DNA from: Sitta carolinensis
Lineage: Eukaryota; Chordata; Aves; Passeriformes; Sittidae
DNA: 64,000 bases
Reading direction: 5' to 3'
Assembly (NCBI GenBank): GCA_032173965.1
Contig: JAVUNC010000006.1
Coordinates: 34,133,870 to 34,197,869, forward strand
The notes under the pieces: generated by a model
Told to the model about the DNA's origin: nothing
The model's input: only the letters and a program-made list of their open reading frames with translations
The model's database searches: none
Part shown: positions 1 through 12,900 of the stretch, in pieces
Layout of the letters: each line of letters begins with the position of its first letter
How positions within the stretch are numbered: position 1 is the stretch's first letter
Translations under genes and position numbers: made by a program

Positions 1-87
1 ATCTCTGTAGAGGTAGTCTGCTAATAATGCTGAATTTTGAAGTTCTCAATTCATTGCAAAGCTGTGGAACAAATCTTATTTAATCAT

Positions 88-149
<62 letters not shown>

Positions 150-800
150 GACAGTTTTTTTTTAAAAAACATTGCCAAGTTAAAAATAGAGGCACGTGCT
201 TAGCAGGATGAGCACAGATCACAGTCATTTCTCACCCCTCTCAGTTATTTTACTTTTTCTCAGTCTGAAAACTTTGCATTCCCAGAATATCACACTGTAC
301 AGAACCGCACTAGTCAAAACACATTTAAAAATATTCATGTACAAGTTTTTCTCCAACTTGAATTTAGAAACATTCAAAACTAATTGTAGAAAGTTTCCAG
401 TAAACCAGAAAAGGTACAAAGATCAGAAGTATGGAGTGGCTAGTGCGTAAGAACTGACTTTTGATTTTGGAAGCAGACATCTAAAGGACACTACAACAGA
501 GGGTAATAACATCACAAATGATGCTAAGGAAGCAAAGTGGGAATTTTAATCACTGTATCTCAATATAAGAATTTCTTGCATTGCCCATAAAATTGTAGCA
601 CTGTCTTCTGCTTGAATAAGACATGAATACATTCATATTGGAGGATTTGTTTTTGCAATGTGGAAAAACAGCCTAAGGACAGCGCGGCTGCTCCTTCACA
701 AGGACTCCCCAGAAGTGCCCAAGGAGCGCGGCACTGACCCGCGGGCCGCGCCCGTGCATCCCCTGCGGGCAGGCGGCACTGGCCGGCGCGCAGGGCTTAC
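1..800 (-). other. DGLUCY last intron (partial)
   Basis: It contains the (GT)28 tract and AT-rich unique sequence. The last 120 bases next to exon 11 are CpG-rich. No terminal DGLUCY exon and no other gene was recognised here. Confidence 0.7.
91..146. repeat. (GT)28 microsatellite
   Basis: Twenty-eight uninterrupted GT units lie in the last DGLUCY intron seen here. This length is usually polymorphic. Confidence 0.98.
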
Positions 801-946
801 CTTGGCGACGGAGGGCAGCGCCCGCAGCCAGCGCCGCTCGGCCGGGGCGCGGCCCAGGGCCCGGCGCAGGTAGCGGCCGTGGGTGTGACAGCAGCGCAGC
901 ACGTGCAGAGCGCAGGCTATGGCGTAGCCACCCCAGTTGGAGACCC
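801..946 (-). CDS. DGLUCY: DGLUCY coding exon 11
   Basis: The acceptor TTTGCAG precedes 946 and the donor GTAAGC follows 801. The exon is 146 nt (2 + 48 codons). It reads [16 protein letters not shown], then RYLRRALGR, and ends ALPSVAK, matching human [16 protein letters not shown] and ALPSVIK. The exon and its flanks (about 680-1030) are very GC- and CpG-rich, unlike the AT-rich introns. The following human exon (EEKMLG...) was not found in 1-800, so it lies outside the window. Confidence 0.93.
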
Positions 947-3900
947 CTGCAAAGAGCGCACGGTGAATCCAGAGCGTCCAGAGCGTCCGAGAGCTGGCTC
1001 GGGAACGGAGAAAGCTGAGCCCGAGGACAGCACGGACCATCCAGCTCACAAGCTGGGCCTTGCTGAACATCTCTCTCTCACTGTGAGTTTTATTTCATGC
1101 TGGTGTAAAACAGGATTTTAACTAGAACGTTCAACTTCTGTTGAACATGAAGAACGTTAAGAACATATATTTGTCCTTGAGCGATTATTGAAAGAACATA
1201 TCTCTTTGCAAAGGGGCAATATGACTTATTTATGCCCGAGAGGAGCACACTCTAAACATAAGTTTAACAATCATACTGAAAGTTTATATGTGCACAGACA
1301 TTTTAATTCCCACACAGATGCCTTCTGCAGTCTTCCTTATTAATATTGGTTATTGAGTAATCGTGTCTAGTAAAAGGTTTCCTGCCCATGGCAGGGGGAG
1401 TAGGAACTAGATGATCTTCAAGGTCCCTTCCAACCCACACCATTCTAGGATTCTATGGTTCTGTGATTTTATAGAGTGTGTATTTTTTCAAGAATACTCA
1501 GGATTTGCCCAATTTCCAGTTAGGTGTACTTTGTTCATGGAACATTTTCAATTTTCAGTCAGTTCTTCTGAAGCAACAGGCACTAAACTCTTCAGAAAAT
1601 GTACATAATACAGAGATAGATCAGTTTGCTGAGGATGACTTGGAAAGGGCCAATAAAAATTACTTGGAAAGACAAATGATTCCTTGTCAGTTCTATTTCA
1701 AACATCAGCTACTCTCCCACCCCATCAAAAAATCACTTACCAGCTACAATAGTAAAATCAGCTTCAACATCACAAGCTAAACATCTCCATTTTTTATGTG
1801 CTTCTTTACAGCATCTTTTACTTTGCCCATTCCTAATTCATTTCCTCCATCTCCAACACCTTTATAAAAGGGAAAAAGACAAAATGAGTATGAACACATC
1901 ATATAACTGACAATTCATTTAGAAAATATCCAGTTTCTTCCCCACAGTTGCTGTGATAGTTCATGGCTCTATATGAGGTGGTTTATCCTTTTTCATCCAC
2001 AGCACCTAAAAACAGAAGACTGTGAATGAAATAGCTGAAAGCATCATTTATTACATGTCAGCCTCTGAGTTTACACATGCAATGTGCAATGTACATTGCA
2101 TGCATGCAAAAGAGATCAAAATTATCAAGTGGTTGTGAACTTCAGACAGAATCAAGACAGTACACTTTGGTTATGGAAGGTCTTACATGAGTGTTCTGTA
2201 TGTGTTATCACAAGTACATCAGCACAAACAAAGAAAGAAGATAGAAAATTAAACCCAAATCGACCTGAGAAATCAGCCAACAATTCTATGATAAAGCAAC
2301 CATAGAAAACTTTGGCTTGTTACAAGCTTTAATTTAAATAACAGAATAGAAATAAAAACTTTTGCAGAAAGACAAGCAAAAATATACATAAGGATTTGGG
2401 CAGAAGCAGGCCTGAATGCACTGCCATCTCTTTGATACAGATCACTAACAGTACAGGAATACACAAAGAACCCAGCCCTGTATACTACTACTTTTTTCCT
2501 TTTCCATAGTCACTTACCAAAAAAAAAAAAAAAAAGCTGGTCTTTTTTTTTTTTTCTTTTTTTTTTTTTTAATTTCTTATATATTGGATGAACCTTGATT
2601 TTTATTGCACAAAGAGAAATACCGTGTATTTGTCTTAGTGATTTTAGTGAAGTCAGTGGAATCTATGCAATTTCAGGAAAATTCTAGGCAACATGATACT
2701 TGGGTCATAAAGTTGTCAGCTGCCATTTACATATCTGGAGATGAGGGTAACATATAAATTAGCAGTTTACATAAAAGCTGGATAGTACCTCTAGTCTCTT
2801 GCCAATATATTAAAAACTATTAAAATTATTTGTTTCTAATTATTAATAAATTATCAGTACTATTTAGTTGGAAATGAAAATTTCTCTTTCAGCTGTTAGT
2901 CTGAATGGTATCTTCTTTAATTTGAAGATTTTACAGAAAAATCCTAGCCCATGTCTGTGAAACAGAACAGTGAAGAGCTCCAAGTCCTCACTGCGATGTA
3001 TCAGATTTGAATTTGAAATGTGACTGCTCTAATGCATAGCATGTGTTACAGAAGAGAAATTACAATATTTATAATTTACACTTCAAGCCCTGAAAACTGG
3101 TAAATTTGACACTTCTAGTGACTGCAGAAATATCTTGTGTCTGTAGCAAATTTCTTCTTTAAGTGAAATGGAAAGTAATTTCTCAGTAGCAAATTTTTAT
3201 TTGATTCCTTAAGTCTCTCCAGTCAAGTGGGGCATAACTGAGTGACACACAGCTTATATAAAAGGATTTGCCATGGAACAGCTACTCTTTTTTATCTTCT
3301 TTAATAATCTGCTCATATTTATTTCACTATTGGGAGTTAATGGTGCTTTCAAAAATCTCTTTATTATTATTATTTATATTTATATATATTCATATTTATT
3401 TATTTATATTTATTTATATTTATATTATACTACTTATTTATTAGTAGCACTTTTCAAACAGGTATTGATATAATCCTGGTGCTTCTATCCTCATATAAAA
3501 ATATGGAAGTTCTATTGCTTCGTAAGAGTCACACACAATGTTCTGATTTTTCTTATACTCAAAATTAAAATTTTTTGCTCTTAATATTCTTAAAAAAAGG
3601 TAAGATGAATTCTTGTCCCATGAAGATAATCAACAGTTTCTTTAACTGAAATAAATGCATTTCTCATGGCTTTTTCTATCAGTCTTGCTTTGCTTTTCCT
3701 GTCTTTATGGGAGTCCTGTCACCAGGACAGCTGCACAATTTATAGATCTATTGCTGTGGATGGATCCCATTTCTGTGACACTGTGAGGAAAAGAACACCC
3801 CACTGAAATGTCTCGTGTCTCATCTGTTTTCTTTTTCCTCACACATTGCCAGAGAACTGCATTTTACCATCGATCTCCAGAGTGAAATTCACCTGTGCAA

Positions 3901-6900
3901 ACGCAACCATCCACACATGAGCCAGTCAGCTACACTGCTTTTAAAGTCAGCAGAAAGAAACACTCCCTTCACACATTCAGTTCACCCCAAGGCAGACATC
4001 TCAAATATAGATGTCTGAAAATAGGCAAGATGAATCTTCTTCTAAAGGCCCAATTTCTTTCCAGGAAAAGGAAAATTAGTTCTGCTGGATCTTCCATGCA
4101 AGTTCCCACTGACTACATTGTTTTCTGAAACTACATTCATGAAATATGCAGGAGACGTCAGTCTTCTGTGCTAAAAATCTTTTGTATGAAAGGAAAATGT
4201 GTGACCTCATTTTTTCATGCAGTACTTTGGAAAGCTTTTAATTAGCTCCTATATAAATAGCATATAGCTATGTCAATTGTATGACAGCTGAAAAAAATAA
4301 TATGCGGTTCCAGTAACATCTCTTAATCTTTTATTTCAGTCTTATGTGAAAAATGAGTCACTTCCAAACTCAGCCTTTCATGTCTTCTTACTCTATGAAT
4401 TCCTCAAGGCTGCTCCTCACCCCTGACTTTTTAGGATGTCAGTACCCATACAATTGTAGGCATTGCTCACGTTTTGTCTGTGGTCAAACTACCAGACCAG
4501 ATTTTTTTTTAAAAAACACAGATCTTGTTTTAAATGCAACACTTGACAGCAATTAATCAGCATGTAACAAATGTTCTAACATTTCCCCTCTCCATCTACT
4601 GACACAGTGCTTCTTGCCATGGAGCAGACTATATAAAGAACTTCTGTAGGCTGAAAATTTGATCTTTCTGGTATTCTAGCCTAATAAGATTATTCAAGTA
4701 CTCCACCCTAATTCTGTACAATATATGCATTTATTCTGGAACTAGTCATACGCCTCCAAATTCCTACTGACCATAAAGAAAGTTGAAGGCAGCCCCACCG
4801 GAAAAAAATTTATCCTCATCAGTAGCAACCTATTGCTGTCAGTAATGGGAGACAAAACACAAAGGCCACAGTGGCTAAATTGAACTACATTTTGCACAAA
4901 CACATTGAAAAGCCCAATATCCAAATCAAGATATTGCTACCCAATTAAAATAACAGACACAAGAAATTAGTGTGATAAGCAAAACAAGTGTTAACTAGGT
5001 AACAGACAACATAAGAAACAATTGCATTGTTTTCCTATAGATACCTGATTAGTTCTCCAGAGCAGAATATTCAAATACACAAATGCCATGGGAGATCAGA
5101 GCAGATCCCTTCATTGTCCTCTGAAGCCTCTGACTTGCTAAACCATTTTCTATGCAGAAATCTCTTTAGAGAAAATTCACAGCACTGAGACATAGTGAAT
5201 CTGAATAACTGCTTTTCTTCTTTTTCACAAGCCTGTGGTATTTTTTATTAATGACATTTCATAGTATATTTGAATATTCAGAGAATGTTTGCAACAAACT
5301 AGAGTCTACTGAATAGATTCAAAATCTCAGCTGGCAGAACATTCCAAACTCCAGCAAATGAATAGTATACTTTGAGCTGCTGTGGGAGATATTTGAAGAG
5401 ATTAGGGTACTTTTACTAAAGGAATCAGGTTGTGATATTATGTAAGTAGCTGGAGAGATCAAATTCTTGTATCAACAACCTAGTATCAGGGATGGTAGTT
5501 GAAACTAACAGCAGCAGATAAAGCTCTGAGGCATTTTGCTAGACATCTTTACCAAACAGAGTTTTTCCTATACTTATTCAGTCAATCTTGGTCCTCTGTT
5601 GAGATTGCCAAGACAGTGCCATCTAGAGTACTTCCTTTTGAATGTTGAAGGTAATATCTTATGAATAGGAAAAAACCCTAATTAAATCTAAATATAAAAA
5701 ATTGCAAATTTTACAATAATAAAAAATATCAGTGAAGTCCTCTGCTACACAGCTTTTAAATAATACCAATATGGTGAAATCAGACTATGTATTATCTCTG
5801 CAGAAGCTCTCTGTGGAATTCTGTGGAAACCTTTGAAAAACAAAAAAAACTGAGAAGCCAAAGTTTTCATGCTTTTGGTAATGTTTAGGAGCGAGTCCAC
5901 AGCATTATAAGAAGAAAAAAAGCTAAATCAGCAGATGTATTCTAATGTGACAGAAATCAGTCTGGAATGGGTACTTATTTCTAATTTAGTTTTAATATTT
6001 ACAGAGATTATACATCTCTAAAACTCTCATTTGGGCCACACATGGTAGCAGGAAGCATTTGACTGTACAAGGATATTGTACAATGGTCTATAGTATATTT
6101 TTTCAAAACCAGATACAAATAAGTTTTAAAAAAAAAAAAAAAAAAAAGTTTATTGCCTAAAGAGAGAAGCAGCATGCTGACAGAAGCATTCTCATTAGAG
6201 GTATTAGCAAAGGCCAGTGTTGTCTTGGTGGGAAGGACAAGGCATTCCTTTAAAGATTCTTACTGTACATGCATACTTTGTTGGAGAAGGCACTATTTTA
6301 ATAGATACAAATGTGTAAAGGAATTCCCTGTTTAAAGGAATGTACTACTGAAGACAATATAAACAAAGATTCTATCCAGACTGCTATTTTAACTTAGGTG
6401 TAACAATCATAATACCAATACTTTAATAAGCAATGTTACCATCCAACAACCATTTATGCTCTGTGTTGCCTTCAACAAAAAAATACAGAATAAAGTCACT
6501 AGCAAAAACCCACTTAGTGTGTGTGTATATAGACTTATGCAGAGGTAATACATCTGGGCTTGCTTTTTTGTGCTTAAATAACTTTTAAATAAAATCACAC
6601 TTTTTTTTTTTTACTTTTTTTTTTTTCTGTGAGAATCCTTCAATAGAAACTTGTAGTTTTTCTCCAGCAACAGTGTCTTCAAATCCAATCAGAACAAAGA
6701 GCTGTGGCCTGAAAGCAGCCACTGAGCACCTGCCTCCTGCTCCCCTTCACTACCAGCAAGACTTCCAGCTCTGTGCTTCTCTTGCTTCTGAGAATATCAC
6801 ACAAAGTCACACTTACCTGTTGTTGTGATTCCTGGAATGGTCTGTGCAGCTAAAAACAGTTCATCTATGGGATCCACGAGATGTTTAATGTTAACTTTCC

Positions 6901-9900
6901 TGGCATTGTAATAATTGCCATCAGCAGCCATCCCAGCACGCTCTATTGCTAGCAGGTGATCAAATCTGGTAGAGGTGAGTGAGAAAACGGAAGAAGTCAA
7001 AGCTGTGATTTTCACATGAAAAATTCTTCTGTTGGCTGCCTGTGCTTGGTTCTACTTTTTGACCATCTGGGATTCAAGGTAAAACTTGGATACTTCTCTG
7101 TTATTTCTGAATGGAGTTTTCTATGGGTTTTTTTCAAAGGTTAGTTCAGGGCATTTTTAATAGCTTTAGTGCAGTTCCCTAAAACTACATTTGCTACCAA
7201 GAAATGGAGAAGTTCCTGCAATCCTCCTAGCCAGCAATCCTTTGGGTCAGCCATCTGGCCTGGCTCTGTTTCACATTAAGGCAGATGGTATCTTGTAAAT
7301 TAGTCTCTCTAAGTGTATTCAAAGAAAACAAAAAAGTGGAAAACTAACGATCATCTAAATCCTTGTTAGTGCAAATATATTGTCTGCTTAAAGTACATTG
7401 CTTGGCAAATATTCATCTGTTTCTAGTTAGGCAATGTTTGGGAGTAGATCTTTAGATTTGGGGGATTTATTTTTTAAGTCTATGGCTGTTTTGCTGGTTA
7501 TGAAAGTAGGCAGATGTACTGCAGCTGTCCTACATATTAAGTAGAACTACAGTACTCAGTTCTGCCACTGTATGTTAGAAATAAGTTATTTTGCTTCTGT
7601 TTCTCTGATTTTACTGTCAAGAGGTTAATAATTCTACTGAATTACTTAACTGTAGTAACACCCACTTGTGGGTGGGTATCTACAGTGATTCCAGAGACCT
7701 TTAGCAGGTTAGTTGTCTACTTAAAAAAATACTTCCTTCAGCTTTTTGGGACTAAGGGACCAATTTAAATAGAATCTGTCTGTACTTTTATTAAGCATAG
7801 CTATAAAAGACATTTTTAAAACAACACATAAAAACTGAAGACAGTATGATGCATACTATTTCAGTACACACTAACCTGTGGAAAGAAATGGGAATTCAGT
7901 AAGTTAGTGAAGCAAATAACAGTGTGAAAGACCTTTTTATTAAAGAATGCAAACTGAGGGCAACTACATTAAAATACTTTACATGGAAAGATCAATAAAA
8001 ATGAGTAACGCATGCCTACTTCAAGGAAATTTAAGCTGCATGCTAAGTAATGAAACGAGCATACAGCTACTTAGAAAATTTTCCAGTGCATTAACCCTAA
8101 TCACACCACAAACACATGACATTTTATTAAGTCAGATCAGATTCCCTAGCTGTCAGACTAAAGATAAAGCTCTAGAATATGCACACTTTCCACAGCTCTT
8201 TTCTTAGCTCTTTCACTGACTTTGACATGATACTTTTTGATCTTCTGATTTAAAAATTGGTAAAATGTGTATAAATATATATAGAATAATAGCTGAAAGT
8301 ATTCTAGACGTTTTTTGAAGGAAAAGAACTATTGATATATGAAGAATTGTTTCTTTTTTGCACTCCAGAAGTGCATAATTGCAGAACAATGTGGATCTCT
8401 GTACTCTGTGTATGCTCCAATAACAGTGTTTGGCTTCAAAGTTTGTTCTGTGCATTCAAAGTCTTAAGGATTTACTTGCAACCATTGTGCTTTGTTAGAC
8501 CATGGTCCTTATTTCTATTATAATTTTGCACGGTAGAGGTGTCACCCACTCTCAAAAACTAAATACACATACCTAGGTCTTCCAGGATTCCCATTCTCAC
8601 ACAAAAACATTAAAGCTGAATTGGCACTTTCCCTTTGATAACTCAATAGAGGGATGGGTTCCTTCAGAATTCCTACAGGAAAGCAAAATGAAATTCAGAT
8701 ACTGTATACTTTTTTTTTTAATGTATCTTTGAGTAACTGAAAAAGAAAAAAAAAGCAAGATTACTAGAACAGAAAGAATTCAATGTCTTTACATAGTTCT
8801 TGATGAACTCCTTATATCCTTACTTTAATTTAAACTTGTTTAGATGTCAATGCTGTTAAATGGGACCTTGAGGTAGAAAATAGGTCTACGAGAATAAGAA
8901 CAGACATCCAGAATTTATCACAAGGAACTCATCCAGAATCAGTACCCAGATATATATATACACACTAACTTGACGCTAGGTTAACAAAATCGTCGTAGCA
9001 ATGATGAGCAGAGCTTAGAGGATGACTTCTGATTCATTCTCTGGGAAAAAAAAAGTCCTGTACTAAGTGACAGATTAAAACTGAAGCAAACCTTGGCTTC
9101 AATTAGCAGGCTAAAAACTGAAACGCCCATGTCTCTTACCTATTTGGACAGCTTCTTCAATAATCTTTTTATTCAGATCCATGGCTCGCTGGTCTGTTAC
9201 TATGGCAACCTGTTTCCCCAGGGCCTGCAGCACGGCTGCGATGGCCAGCGCCCCCGGCGGGCCGTCGTTCTCCTCGGGCGGCTGGTGGGAGCAGTGGGTG
9301 GGGAATCCCGTGGTGAGCAGCACCGAGCGGGCGTGGGACAGGGCCAGGCAGGCACCCAGCAGCTCTCCCTGGCGCTGCAGGGGCCCTATGCCCCGCTCTC
9401 CTACACAAGGAGACACCCTTCAATGCATCGTTCTCCTTTTGAAGGTCCCCACTGGGCGAAAGTACATACCTTAGTGACATAAAATGAGTTTAAAAATAAA
9501 GAGAGAAAAACCTCTGGTCAAGACAGGAATTGGGGTAATTTCCTCAGGAAACCTAAGATGTAGGATATGAGTAACGAAGATAACGACCTGTGCTTCCAGG
9601 TTAAGAATGTCAGCTTTTGAAAATTCTTATATCTAGCATTTCTAGACATAAGTGTAAAGAGCTTCTGAGAGCTTATTGCATATTGTTTCCTTTCATTTGG
9701 CCCTCTGCTTTCTTTTGACAGTCCTGCTAGACCATGTTTAGCTACTGAAGCTAGATTGCAACTCAAGCATCCCAGACCTTGCAGAAGTTCTGATGTAGAC
9801 TTCAGATGTGTAAGCTGGTCCTTTGTTTCTATTTAACTCCATCCCCTTCAGGAAGAGCTAATTCCCAAATAAATTTCACTTAATGAACTGATTAACCTCA

Positions 9901-12900
9901 GAAGTGAGGTTTCAGAGACATTGTAAGTTACATGGGGACTTCATAAACTCAATTAATACAGTGGTATCCAGGTGACTACTAGAAGTTCTTGTAACACTTC
10001 CTGTAGCAGAGAACCATGTTATCAGACCTTGAAAAATAGGTGAATATTAACAGAAGTCTCTTCTCATGGGCCAGTCCCTAAACAGGCAACACTATTATCT
10101 GTGTATGCTTTCACTGATCAAACACTTCCTATCCCATGTTCCTTCCCTGTCACTTGGAAAAAAATTCACGGCTCAGTTCTTTTGATTTGCTAGCACTCAA
10201 GAAAACCATGAGTACCAGCATGATGGGCTTATTGAGGTAAGTCTTCACTGTTGTTTTCCAGTCTCCTCATATCTTCATCCTTTTCGCTCCCCTTACCCCA
10301 GCATTTTCCTCTTTTTGTCCTCAATCTCCCCTTTGGCATTTCTCCCTCTGTTCCTCCTAAATAACTCACAGGCAATACACAGATAATGGACAGAGAAAAA
10401 AGTTCAGAAAACTTAAAGTTAACATAAGCAGAATACAAGTCTCCAAGAAGTGGGGTATATTATCTGAGAAAAAGTACTGTTCTCTTTTTAGCAATAAAAT
10501 AAGCTAACTTTTAAGTTAGGTCCTGTATTTCTGCATAGCATGGCATCGTGCCAAGCCAGCTCCAGAGAGTGGGAAAGGAGAGGCCTTGTGAGTAAAAATA
10601 AACAGACCCAAATGTATGCACACAGCCCAAACCCGGAGCTTGGGAGTGCTGGGCGTAAGCTGTTTTCCACTACTGCCTACAGAGGATTTGAGAAAATTTA
10701 TGGCACACTGAGCTCAGACTTTACAGCAGCCAGAGGGGACTAACTCAGTGTGTATTTTAGGAATGGCTGCACTACTCAGTTTGCCTTTACTTCCCTCCCT
10801 TACTTGCACACACAGGCAGCCCCATAGCCCAACCTTCTGTGGTGACCTGGTCACTTTGGTCCATCGTACAACACCTTTGATGGGTATGTCAGGAGAAATA
10901 ATATAATTCCACCCGTCAGAGAGTGGTGTTTCAAAAACACATGCAACTACTAGAATTATCTGCTAGGACCACAGTAGTTGTGAATGCATGTAAAGAGATG
11001 TGCTATTTACTCCATAGTGAATACCCATGTAGCTGTTACCAGCAAGCTGAGGTGCCCTGTACTTCACATACCAATTTCAGTTTTACTCAGTAAAAGTTCT
11101 TACTCCCTGTAGACTCTCCAGTCTGCTTCTGTGTACTTTGGGAGTGTAAGGTCATCAAGATCAGATATTCCGTTACCCACAATGAACAATTTTGGCCAGA
11201 CTCTGATATTAACTACAGTGACAGAAAATATAAGACCTAGTTATATAAACTCACTGTATTCAGTAAAGAATTCTTGAAATCACATTTAGATTCTTACTGT
11301 GTTCTTAAATTTAAAATATCTAAAAAGGCAGGATAGGTGGTATCTACCCAATCAAGAATCCATTAAAGGGAGTCAGTTTTTGTTTATACCTGGATCTATT
11401 CCAATTAGGGTCTCTAGAGCCTTTATCTTTTGGGCTGCTTCTGCTGACACAATACTGAAATGCAGAGGATCTTGAGAGATGCAGTGGACCTGTGGGACTC
11501 CTCCTAAGGGCCTGACATCGTCATTCTTTAGGTCGGTTATGAACATGCAGCCAGGAGAATGAGTAAAAGCTAACGGCGCTCCTAAAATGAATGAAAAAAC
11601 TTCAGTTAAATGTAATTATTGCAATGTAACAAATTATAGGGATAATAAAATTTCAAAAAGCCACTTAATATAACAACAGAGTCCCTGCCAGATGACACAT
11701 ATAAAAACAAGGGATATTTTAAGTTACTTTGAAGCAATTACACTTTCAGAAAGAAATGTATACACGTACATTTGAAAATGTTTTCACTTTTAAGAAGCTC
11801 ATGTGGGTAGTTGAGATCAAAAACATTTTTTCCACAATGTCCTCTTTGGTCTGAACTTGAGGCAACCTAAGAATGGAGTGCTGGTACCCTTGCAAAAGGT
11901 CTGTTGTGATGGTGTTTGCCTTTCCAAGCCACCATTACATGTGATGGGGCCCTGCATTCCTGGAGATGGCTGAACACCCACTTGCCCATGGGAAGCAGGA
12001 AATGAATTCCCTATTTTGCTCTGTTTACATGCATGGCTTTTGCTTTCCCTATGAAACTGTCTTTATCTCAGGAGTTTTCCAGTTTTTACCCTTCCACCTC
12101 AATCCTCCTGGCTGGGGTTAAACCACACCAATTTAAACTGGGAAGGAGTAACAACAAAAGGGGACCAGTAAATGTTAGCAAAGGAAATATGAGTAGTCTA
12201 TAAAACCCTAGGGAAAAATAAGCTTCTTCTTTAGACCTGACAGCATTGTAGCTCCCTAAGCTGAAAATATTTCCTGTCTTTATAATGCCTCCAGAAGTCC
12301 AAATCTAGGTAATACTTGATTTGGCAAAATTGGTACGTTGTTAGGTAAATCATAACTAGTCCACTCAAACAAGCAAAACTTTCTTTGTTAGGAGGTTCAA
12401 AATGGAGAAGATATTTCTTTACTGAGTACATATGTGCTTGGTTTGAGTTACATCTGTTGGAACTCTACGACCAGCAATTTAAAGCATCTGGGGAACATGG
12501 TTGTTGAAGTTTACTACACCTCACCAAAACCCGTGAGCAGACAGTTTTTTGTGACAAGCTAGCAGATTCATCTAAAGTATGGTTACTGGTGCTATGGCAG
12601 ATTTTAAACTTCCTAGCTGAGAAGGCAGCACAGCAAAATAAAAACTATAAAAAAAATTTCCTGGAATACACTGACAACTAGTTTTAATATAGAAAACAGA
12701 AATAAACAAAAGTGAAAGTCTGTCCCAGGCAAGGACAGGATAGACAGCCACTTGTGCAACAGATTGAAGAGACATTGGCAAATGTTTTCTCTCTTTTCCC
12801 TACATTAAGGGTGCATGAGGAAGACGAATAGGTTTGCTGAAGAATCCAGGAAAAAGTAGAATTTTCAGTATGGATTTGGAACTGGAGTTAAGAGATTGTA

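Larger units (their letters stand above)
1860..6816 (-). other. DGLUCY intron 9 (between coding exons 9 and 10)
   Basis: This is AT-rich intron, with the A/T inverted homopolymers at 2.5 kb, the AT repeat at 3.4 kb, poly(A) at 6.1 kb and T tracts at 6.60-6.63 kb. No coding sequence or recognisable transposon body was seen. Confidence 0.8.

Noticed and set aside
1..800. Search for the last DGLUCY coding exon
   Set aside because: No reading resembling the conserved C-terminus (a GILVQHKVRSG-like start) on the minus strand, so it lies outside the window.
658..1121. Plus-strand open frames near the left edge
   Set aside because: They are antisense to the GC-rich DGLUCY exon 11.
9181..9482. Plus-strand open frames of 97-129 codons
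   Set aside because: They are antisense to DGLUCY exon 7, whose minus-strand reading matches the human protein closely.
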